From contig NZ_NIJF01000067.1 of assembly GCF_003316765.1 (NCBI RefSeq), positions 40,988-104,987 of the forward strand: a stretch of 64,000 nucleotides of DNA, written 5' to 3'. Numbering within the stretch: the stretch's first letter is position 1; each line of letters opens with the position of its first letter. Made by a program: the position numbers and the translations under genes. Positions 56,189 to 63,833 of the stretch are shown piece by piece. The notes beneath the pieces were generated by a model, which saw only the letters and a list, made by a program, of their open reading frames with translations, had not been told where the DNA came from and made no database searches. This stretch comes from Bacillus sp. P14.5. Its GTDB lineage: Bacteria > Bacillota > Bacilli > Bacillales > Bacillaceae_B.

Positions 56189-56217
56189 AAAGCGAGCGGT
56201 AATCCGCTCACTTTTTT
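56189..56217. terminator. Stem-loop beyond the short element
   Basis: GAGCGG-TAAT-CCGCTC flanked by A-run and T-run. It is separated from the STAS gene stop by the short element at 56221-56387. Confidence 0.65.
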
Positions 56218-56220
56218 ATA

Positions 56221-56387
56221 GAATTTTTTCCCATAAATTGTTGCGTCCGGATACCCCCGGGTACTACGTTTTTTCACTCGAATGGTAGAAAGCAGCTCTT
56301 GTCTTCTTGCTTACCTGAATATCAGGTCAAATATAGCTTTATTTAACGAAATTAATATTAAATAGCAACATAGTTTGCGAAAAGACC
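56221..56387 (-). mobile_element. Short GGCT/AGCC element between STAS gene stop and its terminator
   Basis: GAATTTTTTCCCATAAATTG to CATAGTTTGCGAAAAGACC, 167 bp. Flanks TTTTTATA (56213-56220) and TTTTAATA (56388-56395) match in seven of eight positions; the right one contains the stop codon of the STAS gene. Confidence 0.78.
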
Positions 56388-56389
56388 TT

Positions 56390-57421
56390 TTAATAAATCT
56401 GTCTCCCTTGCTGCCCGATTGCATAGTAAATGCCATGCTTTAAAGTCGAAAAACAGCTGAACCGGGATAGTTGCATGTCTGTGCCCGTGATTTCCTGCGC
56501 CAGCTCTGGTGAAATACCCACGAGGATTGTTTCTGTCCCAATCAATGATGCAGCAGATGCGAGTTTGCTCAGAAATTCAACAGTAAATTGACTGATGTAT
56601 TGATGAAGACCTGTCAGGTCAATAACAAGATAATCTGCTTTATGTTTCGGAAGATTATTTAGTGTCTTGGTAATCAAATCTTCAGATCTGTTTTCATCAT
56701 ATTTACCGAGTAAAGGGACAACGACTATTCCTTCAAGCACTGGTATGATAGGAGAAGAAATTTCTTTAACCAAATCTGTTAGTTCTTGAGTTCTTTCTTC
56801 CACCATACTTTCAAGCTTCACTATCCTATCAGATTCTGACTTTCTGGCAAGGTCATGAATATTTTCTTCAATGGTAATATCAGAGGGTGCAAATTTAAAC
56901 TCACAGTATTCCTCATTTTGAATTTGGTCTTTGTTCAATGTGTACCATACATTAGCTCCGAATAGTCCGGAGAAAATTCCGGAAAAGTGGCCAGCCAGGA
57001 ACGTGGTAGACTGCTCCTTGCCCTGTGCCACATTAATCTTGAACTCCCAGCTGTCTTTCAATCTAACTACTGCGGTTTTATCTGCTTCATTAATTATTTC
57101 AATTTCGATTTTCCCCCACCCAGCGGAGGCATAAGTAGCTGGAATTGCTTTTACAACTTCCTCCAGAGGCATATTAAGCCCTTGAAAATACTCCCCGACA
57201 ACAAGACCCTGCCTGAAGCCTGTTGTTTCAAGTACTACTTTAGCTGCTTCTTTTCCTGAAACTTCTTCGATTGTGTCAAAAAAGGATTTCATAGCGGAAG
57301 ATATCCAAAATAAAACAGCGTCATCCCCTTCAAATTGGAAAAGACCTTTTTCCAGATTCCATGCAAAGTCAAGTCCCCCAACATTGATATGATCATTATG
57401 TAAAGTGTCGTTCTTATTCAT
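56390..57421 (-). CDS. V4R-like plus STAS domain protein (RsbR relative)
   Basis: 343 residues. N-terminal half FWISSAMKSFFDTIEEVSGK, TTGFRQGLVVGEYFQGL and LAGHFSGIFSGLFGANVWYT resembles XylR-N/V4R ligand-binding domains. A short coiled linker (SMVEERTQELTDLVKEISSP) leads to a STAS domain (IIPVLEGIVVVPLLGKYD). The phosphosite region is VIDLTGLHQYISQFTVEFLS: Ser stands where RsbR has Thr and Ile replaces the preceding Asp. Likely a stressosome-type or other sensory STAS protein; ligand unknown. Weak ribosome site. Confidence 0.82.
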   Translation of the reverse strand: MNKNDTLHNDHINVGGLDFAWNLEKGLFQFEGDDAVLFWISSAMKSFFDTIEEVSGKEAAKVVLETTGFRQGLVVGEYFQGLNMPLEEVVKAIPATYASAGWGKIEIEIINEADKTAVVRLKDSWEFKINVAQGKEQSTTFLAGHFSGIFSGLFGANVWYTLNKDQIQNEEYCEFKFAPSDITIEENIHDLARKSESDRIVKLESMVEERTQELTDLVKEISSPIIPVLEGIVVVPLLGKYDENRSEDLITKTLNNLPKHKADYLVIDLTGLHQYISQFTVEFLSKLASAASLIGTETILVGISPELAQEITGTDMQLSRFSCFSTLKHGIYYAIGQQGRQIY

Positions 57422-57514
57422 TTGTATAAGGACCCCCGTATTTTTTTATACTACTAATTTAACTTAAGTTAGTATATCCGTAAAGTCCAAGTACTTATCA
57501 TGTTGCATAAGAAA

Positions 57515-57539
57515 AAGCTCTGCGTGATTTGCAGAGCTT
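57515..57539 (-). terminator. Terminator touching the stop of the 49-residue gene
   Basis: AAGCTCTGC and GCAGAGCTT, nine-bp stem, seven-nt loop, then TTTTTCTTATG on minus. The stem overlaps the stop codon by one base. Confidence 0.8.
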
Positions 57540-57688
57540 CAAGCACCCAATATCAAAAGCCCTACCATTAAAAGAGAGGGAACTCCGTAATATAGCAGGC
57601 TTTTATTAATCACCGTCCGATCTTGGCGCCCCTTCCAGGTTTTATACTTTTCGTTTTTGGAAGTATACCAACTGCCTTGATTACTCAT
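57539..57688 (-). CDS. 49-residue membrane peptide
   Basis: MSNQGSWYTSKNEKYKTWKG then RQDRTVINKSLLYYGVPSLLMVGLLILGA: a basic hydrophilic half and a C-terminal membrane helix. AAGGAGTGATTTAGA precedes the ATG and a terminator follows at once. Unknown function. Confidence 0.65.
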   Translation of the reverse strand: MSNQGSWYTSKNEKYKTWKGRQDRTVINKSLLYYGVPSLLMVGLLILGA

Positions 57689-57834
57689 TCTAAATCACTC
57701 CTTGTTTTTTATCTATTTACCCTAAACCAAACAAATGAAAATAGTAATATTAGGAAGTATGAATATTGTTTGATTTCTCCATTATTAGGGAACTTTTTAA
57801 TAACTGAATGATTACTTTACAAGGAGGTTTTCTC

Positions 57835-58065
57835 ATGAAAGATAAAAACAATCATAACCAAAAGGGTGAAGGTTTTGATAGATTTGACAACCCTGAACAA
57901 TATGACAGTGACAAAGAAAGTATACTGGACAAGTTCGAAAGTGAACAAACCGTGGACCCTCTCCCTATGGAGGATATACGTGAAGAGAAGAAAGAAGAAA
58001 GAGCCAAATCCAAAACTAAAGATCAATCATCAAGTGAACGGAAATACAATCAAGATTATAAATAA
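57835..58065 (+). CDS. Hydrophilic protein, unknown
   Basis: 76 residues (MKDKNNHNQKGEGFDRFDNP ... SSSERKYNQDYK), rich in Lys, Glu, Asp and Asn, likely unstructured. The ATG at 57835 follows CAAGGAGGTTTTCTC. Such proteins in Bacillus are often sporulation or desiccation related, but nothing here proves that. Confidence 0.65.
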   Translation: MKDKNNHNQKGEGFDRFDNPEQYDSDKESILDKFESEQTVDPLPMEDIREEKKEERAKSKTKDQSSSERKYNQDYK

Positions 58066-58119
58066 GGTATTAAATCAGTGGCCGCATCGCGGTTATGGGT
58101 TTAATTATATTATAGTAAA

Positions 58120-58152
58120 AGAGCCGTTCTTATAAGAAGAACGGCTCTGTTT
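58120..58152. terminator. Bidirectional terminator
   Basis: AGAGCCGTTCT and AGAACGGCTCT arms, short loop, between convergent genes; A-run and GTTTCTTG flanks. Confidence 0.8.
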
Positions 58153-58166
58153 CTTGTTACAGTTTT

Positions 58167-58493
58167 TTATGCAATTAGTTTTTTACATTCTTCACCACAA
58201 GTAAAACATGCAGCTGCACATTTTCGGCAATGATCATGTTCGTGCTTATTACATTCATTCCCGCAAGATTCACAGACTTTAACAAGCAGCTTTAAGATTT
58301 CTTTCACATTTGGACTTCCTGATTGCATCGAATTGACAGCCAATGAACAAACAGCTGCACATTCACGGTCCAGCCTGATACACCCTGCCATCATTCCAAC
58401 ATTTTCTTCATTTAAACAGCTGTCGAAACACACATTGCATGCCTCTAAACATTCTTGGCATGCCTTTATGCACTCTTCATAGGTTTGCTGCAA
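58167..58493 (-). CDS. Four-helix-bundle copper-binding protein (Csp/DUF326)
   Basis: 108 residues with 16 Cys, many as CxxxC or CxxC: YEECIKACQECLEACNVCFD, CESCGNECNKHEHDHCRKCA, ACFTCGEECKKLI. This is the Csp layout, in which Cys lining a four-helix bundle stores Cu(I). Without a signal peptide it would be cytosolic (Csp3-like). The start is a TTG after AAAAGGAGTGGTATT. Confidence 0.92.
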   Translation of the reverse strand: MQQTYEECIKACQECLEACNVCFDSCLNEENVGMMAGCIRLDRECAAVCSLAVNSMQSGSPNVKEILKLLVKVCESCGNECNKHEHDHCRKCAAACFTCGEECKKLIA

Positions 58494-58686
58494 AATACCA
58501 CTCCTTTTAGATGATTTATAAGAACCAATACCCTCATCATACGTTTTAAAACGGTATCAACGTATAGGTTTCCTGTAGTATAATGCTTGAATTATTGATA
58601 GAATGATTATGAACGACCATGAATTTAAATGAAGTTGTGATGAATATGAATCTAAAAACCATATATCTATAGTAAAGGAAGATTGA

Positions 58687-59544
58687 ATGAAAAAGATTGC
58701 ATGGATTACAGACAGTACGGCTTATATAACAGAAAGTCTGAAAAATAATAAAGATGTTTTTGTCCTGCCCTTAAGTATAATCTTTGGTGAGAAGGCATAT
58801 GAGGATGGTGTCGACTTAACTACCGAGGAATTATATGAAAAAATCAACAATGAAAAGGAAATACCAAAGACATCTCAGCCTTCAGTTGGAAAAACAGCGG
58901 AAGTTTTTAATTCCTTGAAAGAAAACTATGATGCAGCAATAGCGGTTCACATCTCCGGAAAACTGAGTGGAACTTTAGAGGCGACAAGATCAGCAGCAGA
59001 AATTGCAGATTTTCCGGTAGAAGTCATTGACAGCAAGTCGATGAGTTATGCCATCACTTCCCTTCTCCTGTCAGGTATCGAGCAGGCAAAAACAGAAACT
59101 GACTATAAAAAGATTGCAGAAGACCTGCGGGCGGAGGCGGAAAAGCATGAGAACCTTATTCTCTTAGGCAGTCTTGAGCAATTCTATAAAGGCGGAAGAA
59201 TGTCCGGAACCCAATTTCTGCTGGGAAATCTTTTGAAAATCAAACCAATTATTCGTATCAACCCTTCAGGGGAATTCATGCTTTCTGAAAAAGTCCGTTC
59301 AGAAAAAAAGGCTACAAAGAGAATACTTGAACTTTTTGATGATTCCTACACTAAATTTAATGTGTACGAGATTCAAATTCTTCATGGAAACGTTCCTGCC
59401 AGAGCGGAAGAAATCAAGGAAGAGCTTCTGTCAAAGTATCCAGAATTGAAAATTGTCACAGGTGAAATCAGCTCTACAATAGCCGTTCATGCAGGTGAAG
59501 GAACAGTGGGATTAATGTGGCAGAACAACCCTGGTAACGAATGA
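58687..59544 (+). CDS. DegV family fatty-acid-binding protein
   Basis: 285 residues. IAWITDSTAYITESL, KTSQPSVGKTAEVFNSL and VHISGKLSGTLEATRSAA form the fatty acid head-group site; GRMSGTQFLLGNLLKIKPII is the second signature. DegV/FakB proteins present fatty acids to FakA kinase. The start follows AAAGGAAGATTGA. No fakA nearby. Confidence 0.95.
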   Translation: MKKIAWITDSTAYITESLKNNKDVFVLPLSIIFGEKAYEDGVDLTTEELYEKINNEKEIPKTSQPSVGKTAEVFNSLKENYDAAIAVHISGKLSGTLEATRSAAEIADFPVEVIDSKSMSYAITSLLLSGIEQAKTETDYKKIAEDLRAEAEKHENLILLGSLEQFYKGGRMSGTQFLLGNLLKIKPIIRINPSGEFMLSEKVRSEKKATKRILELFDDSYTKFNVYEIQILHGNVPARAEEIKEELLSKYPELKIVTGEISSTIAVHAGEGTVGLMWQNNPGNE

Positions 59545-59573
59545 CCAGCTAAAAACCGAAAGTCTGATCCAAT

Positions 59574-59622
59574 ATTCCCCTTCTTCTGCGGTGTTTTATC
59601 AGGCAGAAGAAGGGGAATATTT
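59574..59622 (+). terminator. Terminator of degV
   Basis: ATTCCCCTTCTTCTGC and GCAGAAGAAGGGGAAT, a perfect 16-bp stem, then ATTTTTC. Confidence 0.88.
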
Positions 59623-59724
59623 TTCACCTGAAATTTCGCAATTTTCCGAAAGGTTCTGAAGAAGAAGGAATCTAAGCCGACAACATTTACTGCATCTTTC
59701 ACGCTGCTGGGAGGTTCCTTCTTA

Positions 59725-60047
59725 TATATTAAGAAAGTTTTAAGAAAAAAGGGAAGAAATTCAGCTTATTTTAAAAGAGCACCAGAAACAGCTATATTAA
59801 GCGGAGAAATTTCGTTTATTTGTTAAAAATACGTGAAGAAAGTCCAGTTATCTGAGCTTAACCGGAAAAACAGCAGGAAAATTTCCGCTTATTTAAGATT
59901 ATTTATGTGCTTCACAGGTAAACCGCCTGCTTGAATGGTAGTAAGTGTTAAGGAAACCTGCTTATCCCCTCATTAAAGAGATTTTCTATACCTCCTTAGA
60001 GCTTGCTGGAAATCCAGGGCGTAGACGGGAGATTTCATAACCATGAA
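59725..60047 (+). repeat. CCGCTTAT tandem-hairpin repeat, copy 3
   Basis: Same order as copies 1 and 2: AAGAAATTCAGCTTATTTTA, AAGCGGAGAAATTTCGTTTA, CTTAACCGGAAAAACAGC, AAAATTTCCGCTTATTTAAG, then GTGCTTCACAGGTAAACC, GCTTGAATGGTAGTAAG and GAGCTTGCTGGAAATCC. It lies between convergent genes. Confidence 0.78.
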
Positions 60048-60129
60048 AAAGAGAATAACAAAGTTCTAAAATGGACCTGCATTTAAAACAAATTAAAAAC
60101 ATATGGTCCTATCGAGAAGATGTAAAGCA

Positions 60130-61632
60130 TCATATATACCAGCATAAAATAAAAACACCCGCAAATGTTCCCCATTCAGGGTCTCTTCCGACCTTCCAAA
60201 TGATTCCCGTCACTAAACTGATAGCTCCTAACAAAAATATATCGCTATAATGAAAAGTATAATATGATGGTGCCACTTCATAAAAGTATGAATTCATGGC
60301 CCTACTCATATAAGTGAAGGGCAAGATAAGGAATAATGCAATTGAAGCATACTCCACCCAGTTGATATCCTCTATTTCAAAAATGTTAGGCCTTATAATA
60401 TAAAGCAGCAACAGTAAAGTCAAGGAAGGGAAAAGCCAATAAGAAGAAGTTAAAAGTGTTACCATGCTGCTGAACAGCATTAAGAAAGCATTATAGCCAC
60501 TCTGTTTCCAATCTTCAGCTGTCAATTCAGTGCTGGCTTCTTTCACCTTGCTATTTTGCGAGGCACCATAGAGTTGATAGAAGTCCCCATTGAATGAAAT
60601 CCATAGTAATGATTCTTCATTAATTTTTAAAGGGTTTTGCGCCACATTCTCATTCGTGTTAACAGCTCTGGCTTCTATTTGAGTCCCTTCTTCCAACTCT
60701 CCTGCATACAGCCTGATATTTCGGTCATCTCCAATTCTTTGCCCCTCTGCTGTGAATACAAGGTTCAACTCTCCATTCAGTCTTACAATTCTCGCATAAT
60801 CAGGAGATTGAAGTTTTGCACCTGAATCTTCGTTAATAAAGTTTAGTTTGTGAATGGAAAGCGGAGTTGTTTCCAAAGAATCTAAATTTCCTGCCGCTTT
60901 AAACATATTATAAGATAATGAACCTCCCGTCCTCATCTTCCTACCAAATACAAAGGTCACCTCTTCCCCTTCTGTATAAAGGACCAGGCTGCCAAGCTGA
61001 TCATAGGTAGAGTTTTTCACTGTCAATACAGGAGATTGAAGCAATTCACCAGATGCAGTCATCAAAAACACTTCTGCATTAACTGTATCTTTCTGATGAA
61101 TCACTGCATAACTGCCCTCATTCCCAAATACCACATCCATAATTTCATTTTGGAAGGTATGTACTTCAGTTGCACTCCCGTTTGAGAGCTTATACTCATA
61201 AACGACTCCTTTTTTCCAATAGAGAACCTTTTCCTCTTCTGTCGCAATTCCGGTGACTTCTTCGTCAATTACTTCAGATTCCCCATCTGCAGTTATGGAT
61301 AACTGTCCTCCTGACAGGGTAAGGAACTGATTTCCATCCGTCCAAAATGGATAACCCCTTGGAACATCCATTGATATTGTCTCAGACTCCTCTATAGTGA
61401 GGCCTTCTCCTAAAGTAAACTTCCTAACTTCGTCCTCATTAGTCAGGTACACTTCATTTTCCCTCTGAAAGGTGATTGGACTTTCTTTTCCTTCATAATT
61501 AAGTGGTATCGAGCGGCTCCATCCTTCATTTGGCAGCTTTGTCATGGTAGAAAGCTGATGAAAATATAAAGCGGCGATTAGTACAGTGATTACAAGTGCT
61601 GGAATTCCAAAAGCTTTTAAATTTTGTTTCAT
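60130..61632 (-). CDS. Membrane protein with large extracytoplasmic domain, unknown
   Basis: 500 residues. One N-terminal helix (ALVITVLIAALYFHQL), about 350 outside residues in repeated beta-strand blocks that look like a propeller (EVYLTNEDEVRKFTLGEG, GNQFLTLSGGQLSITADGE, GVVYEYKLSNGSATEVH), then three or four helices. The frame ends abruptly at CWYI. One extra base in the A-run 60151-60155 would continue to 60083 with GVFYFMLVYMMLYIFSIGPY, a better last helix. I start at the ATG 61632 after AAAGGATGTTTTG. Confidence 0.68.
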   Translation of the reverse strand: MKQNLKAFGIPALVITVLIAALYFHQLSTMTKLPNEGWSRSIPLNYEGKESPITFQRENEVYLTNEDEVRKFTLGEGLTIEESETISMDVPRGYPFWTDGNQFLTLSGGQLSITADGESEVIDEEVTGIATEEEKVLYWKKGVVYEYKLSNGSATEVHTFQNEIMDVVFGNEGSYAVIHQKDTVNAEVFLMTASGELLQSPVLTVKNSTYDQLGSLVLYTEGEEVTFVFGRKMRTGGSLSYNMFKAAGNLDSLETTPLSIHKLNFINEDSGAKLQSPDYARIVRLNGELNLVFTAEGQRIGDDRNIRLYAGELEEGTQIEARAVNTNENVAQNPLKINEESLLWISFNGDFYQLYGASQNSKVKEASTELTAEDWKQSGYNAFLMLFSSMVTLLTSSYWLFPSLTLLLLLYIIRPNIFEIEDINWVEYASIALFLILPFTYMSRAMNSYFYEVAPSYYTFHYSDIFLLGAISLVTGIIWKVGRDPEWGTFAGVFILCWYI

Positions 61633-61742
61633 CAAAACATCCTTTATTTTGTTTTTGTCTTAAAGCGGCATATTGAATAATAGACCGGTTTTGTTCAGAC
61701 AGACAAATTATGAAACTCATAGCTTAGAGCCTAGAGTATTCC

Positions 61743-61770
61743 TTAATTGTTACAAAAATGTAACAATTAA
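61743..61770. promoter_or_regulatory. Operator-like palindrome upstream of the 500-residue gene
   Basis: TTAATTGTTAC-AAAAAT-GTAACAATTAA, a perfect 11-bp inverted repeat 111 bp before the gene. Its core TTGTTACAAAAATGTAACAA looks like a dimeric repressor site. No T-run follows, so a terminator is less likely. Confidence 0.5.
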
Positions 61771-62396
61771 ACTCTCATGTAAAATATTAGGTCGAATTTT
61801 CGGAAAAGTCAATGCTTTCTTACTATAGAAATATAGAAGTTTAGTATACTACTATACAAAAGGACGTTCTTTACGGAAAAAGCACCAGTCGAAGCAATCT
61901 TTTCACCTGATTGCTGCTTCTAAAAAGATCACTTTAACTTTTAAAATACATTCCTGGCAGGAAGCTGCAAGTGAATTGCAGTACGGTAGTTAGAAAAAAT
62001 CTGCAGAGCCTTTATCGAATTGCAGATGATTCCCTTGTGACCTTTCCTTAATGTATTAATTTATTCTATCTCAATTGAACTGCAAATTATAAAAAAATCC
62101 TCTTTAAGTAATAGAGTCCTCCTCGTATTTGTATTGATTATAACTCTCCATTAAAACATCTCATCTTAAACTTTTATTGTTATGGCTGTGGTATTTAAGA
62201 TTCAGCCGTACAGCCTCCTCACCTTCGTTTCCGGGCTGATATGCTTATTAGTGGAAGCTTCCCGATCAGTTTCGGCTTGCAGCTTTCAAGAGAATAAACA
62301 TGCTCTTTCTTTTATTCACTTCGGTGATTCTGCATATTCCAAACTAAAGGAGGAAAGAATGTTCTTAGAAATAAATAAAATAAGAGGTGCTGGCAA
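61771..62396. other. Gap upstream of the betaine-binding protein gene
   Basis: No gene. GAAGCAATC ... GATTGCTGCTTC (61894-61921) forms a stem. TCCTCTTTAAG...AGAGTCCTCC follows near 62098-62120. The plus promoter for 62397 should lie in the last 200 bp; I cannot name it. Confidence 0.4.
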
Positions 62397-63263
62397 ATGA
62401 AGAGATGGGTAAGTTTATTATTCTTAACCGTAATGCTGTCAGGAGTATTTCTAACGGGATGTAACAACGGTGATGACGGGGACGGCGGCGAAGATAAATC
62501 CCTTGTCATCGGACTCAACAACTGGGCAGAAAACATAGCGGTCTCTAATATGTGGAAGGCCCTTCTTGAAGAAAAGGACTACGAAGTAGAATTGAAATCC
62601 ATGGAAAAAGCTCCGGTTTGGCTTGGCATTACAAGGGACGAACTGGATATAGCCCCTGAAGTATGGCTGCCTAACACAGACAAACCGTTGATGGAAAAAT
62701 ATGAAGAGAACCTGGATATGCATGAAGTCTGGTATGAAAATACAGGACTTGGGCTCGTGGTGCCTTCATATATGGAGGACATTACGAGTATTGAAGAACT
62801 TAATGCAAGAAAAGAGGAGTTTGGCGGGAGGATCGTAGGTATAGATCCTGGCGCAAGCTTAACATCTATGACGCAAAGTGCTATTGAAGAATATGGCCTT
62901 GAACTTGATCTGGTCACAAGCTCAGGACCAGCAATGATGGCTGAATTATCAAAAGCATATAAAGATAAAAAACCGATTGTGGTGACTCTTTGGAACCCTC
63001 ACTGGGCTTTTTCAGCATATGACCTTAAATATCTAGAGGATCCGAAGAAGGTATATGGAGACCCGGATGATATTTACTATATGACAAGAAAAGGGTTTGA
63101 AGAAGACCATCCTGACGTAATCAAATGGATGAACAAATGGAAGATGGATGATGAATCTCTTGGAAGCTTGATGGAAACAGTTAAAGAAACAGGTGATCCT
63201 GCCGAAGGTGCAAGGGCTTGGATTGATGAGAACCGCGACTTAGTGGATCAATGGCTCAAATGA
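62397..63263 (+). CDS. opuAC: Glycine betaine/proline ABC transporter substrate-binding lipoprotein
   Basis: 288 residues. Lipoprotein signal (SLLFLTVMLSGVFLTGC, lipobox LTGC), then an OpuAC/ProX-like domain: SLVIGLNNWAENIAVSNMWK, EVWLPNTDKPLMEKYEENLD, VGIDPGASLTSMTQSAIEEY and VVTLWNPHWAFSAYDLKYLE. Several Trp (NNW, EVW, LWNPHW) suit a quaternary-amine cage. The start follows AGAGGTGCTGGCAA. No permease or ATPase gene is adjacent within the window, so it may serve a system encoded elsewhere. The gene symbol is by homology. Confidence 0.88.
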   Translation: MKRWVSLLFLTVMLSGVFLTGCNNGDDGDGGEDKSLVIGLNNWAENIAVSNMWKALLEEKDYEVELKSMEKAPVWLGITRDELDIAPEVWLPNTDKPLMEKYEENLDMHEVWYENTGLGLVVPSYMEDITSIEELNARKEEFGGRIVGIDPGASLTSMTQSAIEEYGLELDLVTSSGPAMMAELSKAYKDKKPIVVTLWNPHWAFSAYDLKYLEDPKKVYGDPDDIYYMTRKGFEEDHPDVIKWMNKWKMDDESLGSLMETVKETGDPAEGARAWIDENRDLVDQWLK

Positions 63264-63666
63264 CTATCAGTTTGATCAATAAATATACAGCACCAATGTA
63301 AGGGCACTATGTTTTTCAACAAGAGATTAATGAACAGAACAGAGGAGTTTTAAGTACAATAAGCAGTCTCCTACTCTCATTATTAACGTGTTGAGAGTTT
63401 GAATGTCTCAAATGAAGATAAGGCCGCTTAGATACGCAGCATACTAAAAAGAGGCTGGGACAAAAGTAGAAAACTAATTGATGCAAGTAGAAATCATCGA
63501 AAATAAAACCGCATGAGATCAAGGTTATATACTTGATCTCATGCGGTTCATTTTTGTTAATAGGCTCTTACCTTAAAGATGTTATTTTTTAGATTAGATT
63601 ATCCGCCAGTTCCTGATCGTAGGCGGATTGGAGCGGAAGGTGTGCGACCTCCTGCGGGACTAGCGG

Positions 63667-63792
63667 TCGTCTAGTTCCAGCGCCTAGCCCCTCGGGGTCA
63701 AACAACCCTCAGAGAATAAAAGGAAAGACCGCCTTTTTTTCTCTGAGGAACATTTGCCTGTCGGGGCTGACCAAGGCGCTTCCACTTTTGAT
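63667..63792. mobile_element. 126-bp insert inside the large repeat
   Basis: Relative to the copy at 29975-30337, the join TAGCGG|GACAGG is split by this segment. It starts CGTCTAGTTCCAGCGCCTAG, contains CCTCAGAG/CTCTGAGG arms and ends GGCGCTTCCACTTTTGAT. No duplication is obvious. A related start (TCTAGCTCCAGCGGCC) recurs at 63844. Confidence 0.65.
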
Positions 63793-63805
63793 GACAGGTG
63801 AGACC

Positions 63806-63833
63806 AAGGTTACGTACCCACTGGAACGTAACC
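63806..63833. mobile_element. 28-bp palindromic insert
   Basis: Splits GAGACC|CCGCAGG of the other copy. Contains GGTTACGT-ACCCACTGGA-ACGTAACC, a perfect 8-bp inverted repeat. It is too short to be an ordinary element. Confidence 0.6.

Noticed and set aside
62182..62400. 72-codon frame before opuAC
   Set aside because: No ribosome site, mixed composition, overlaps the start region of opuAC.
63316..63522. 68-codon minus frame
   Set aside because: Overlaps the start of the 363-bp repeat; no start signal.
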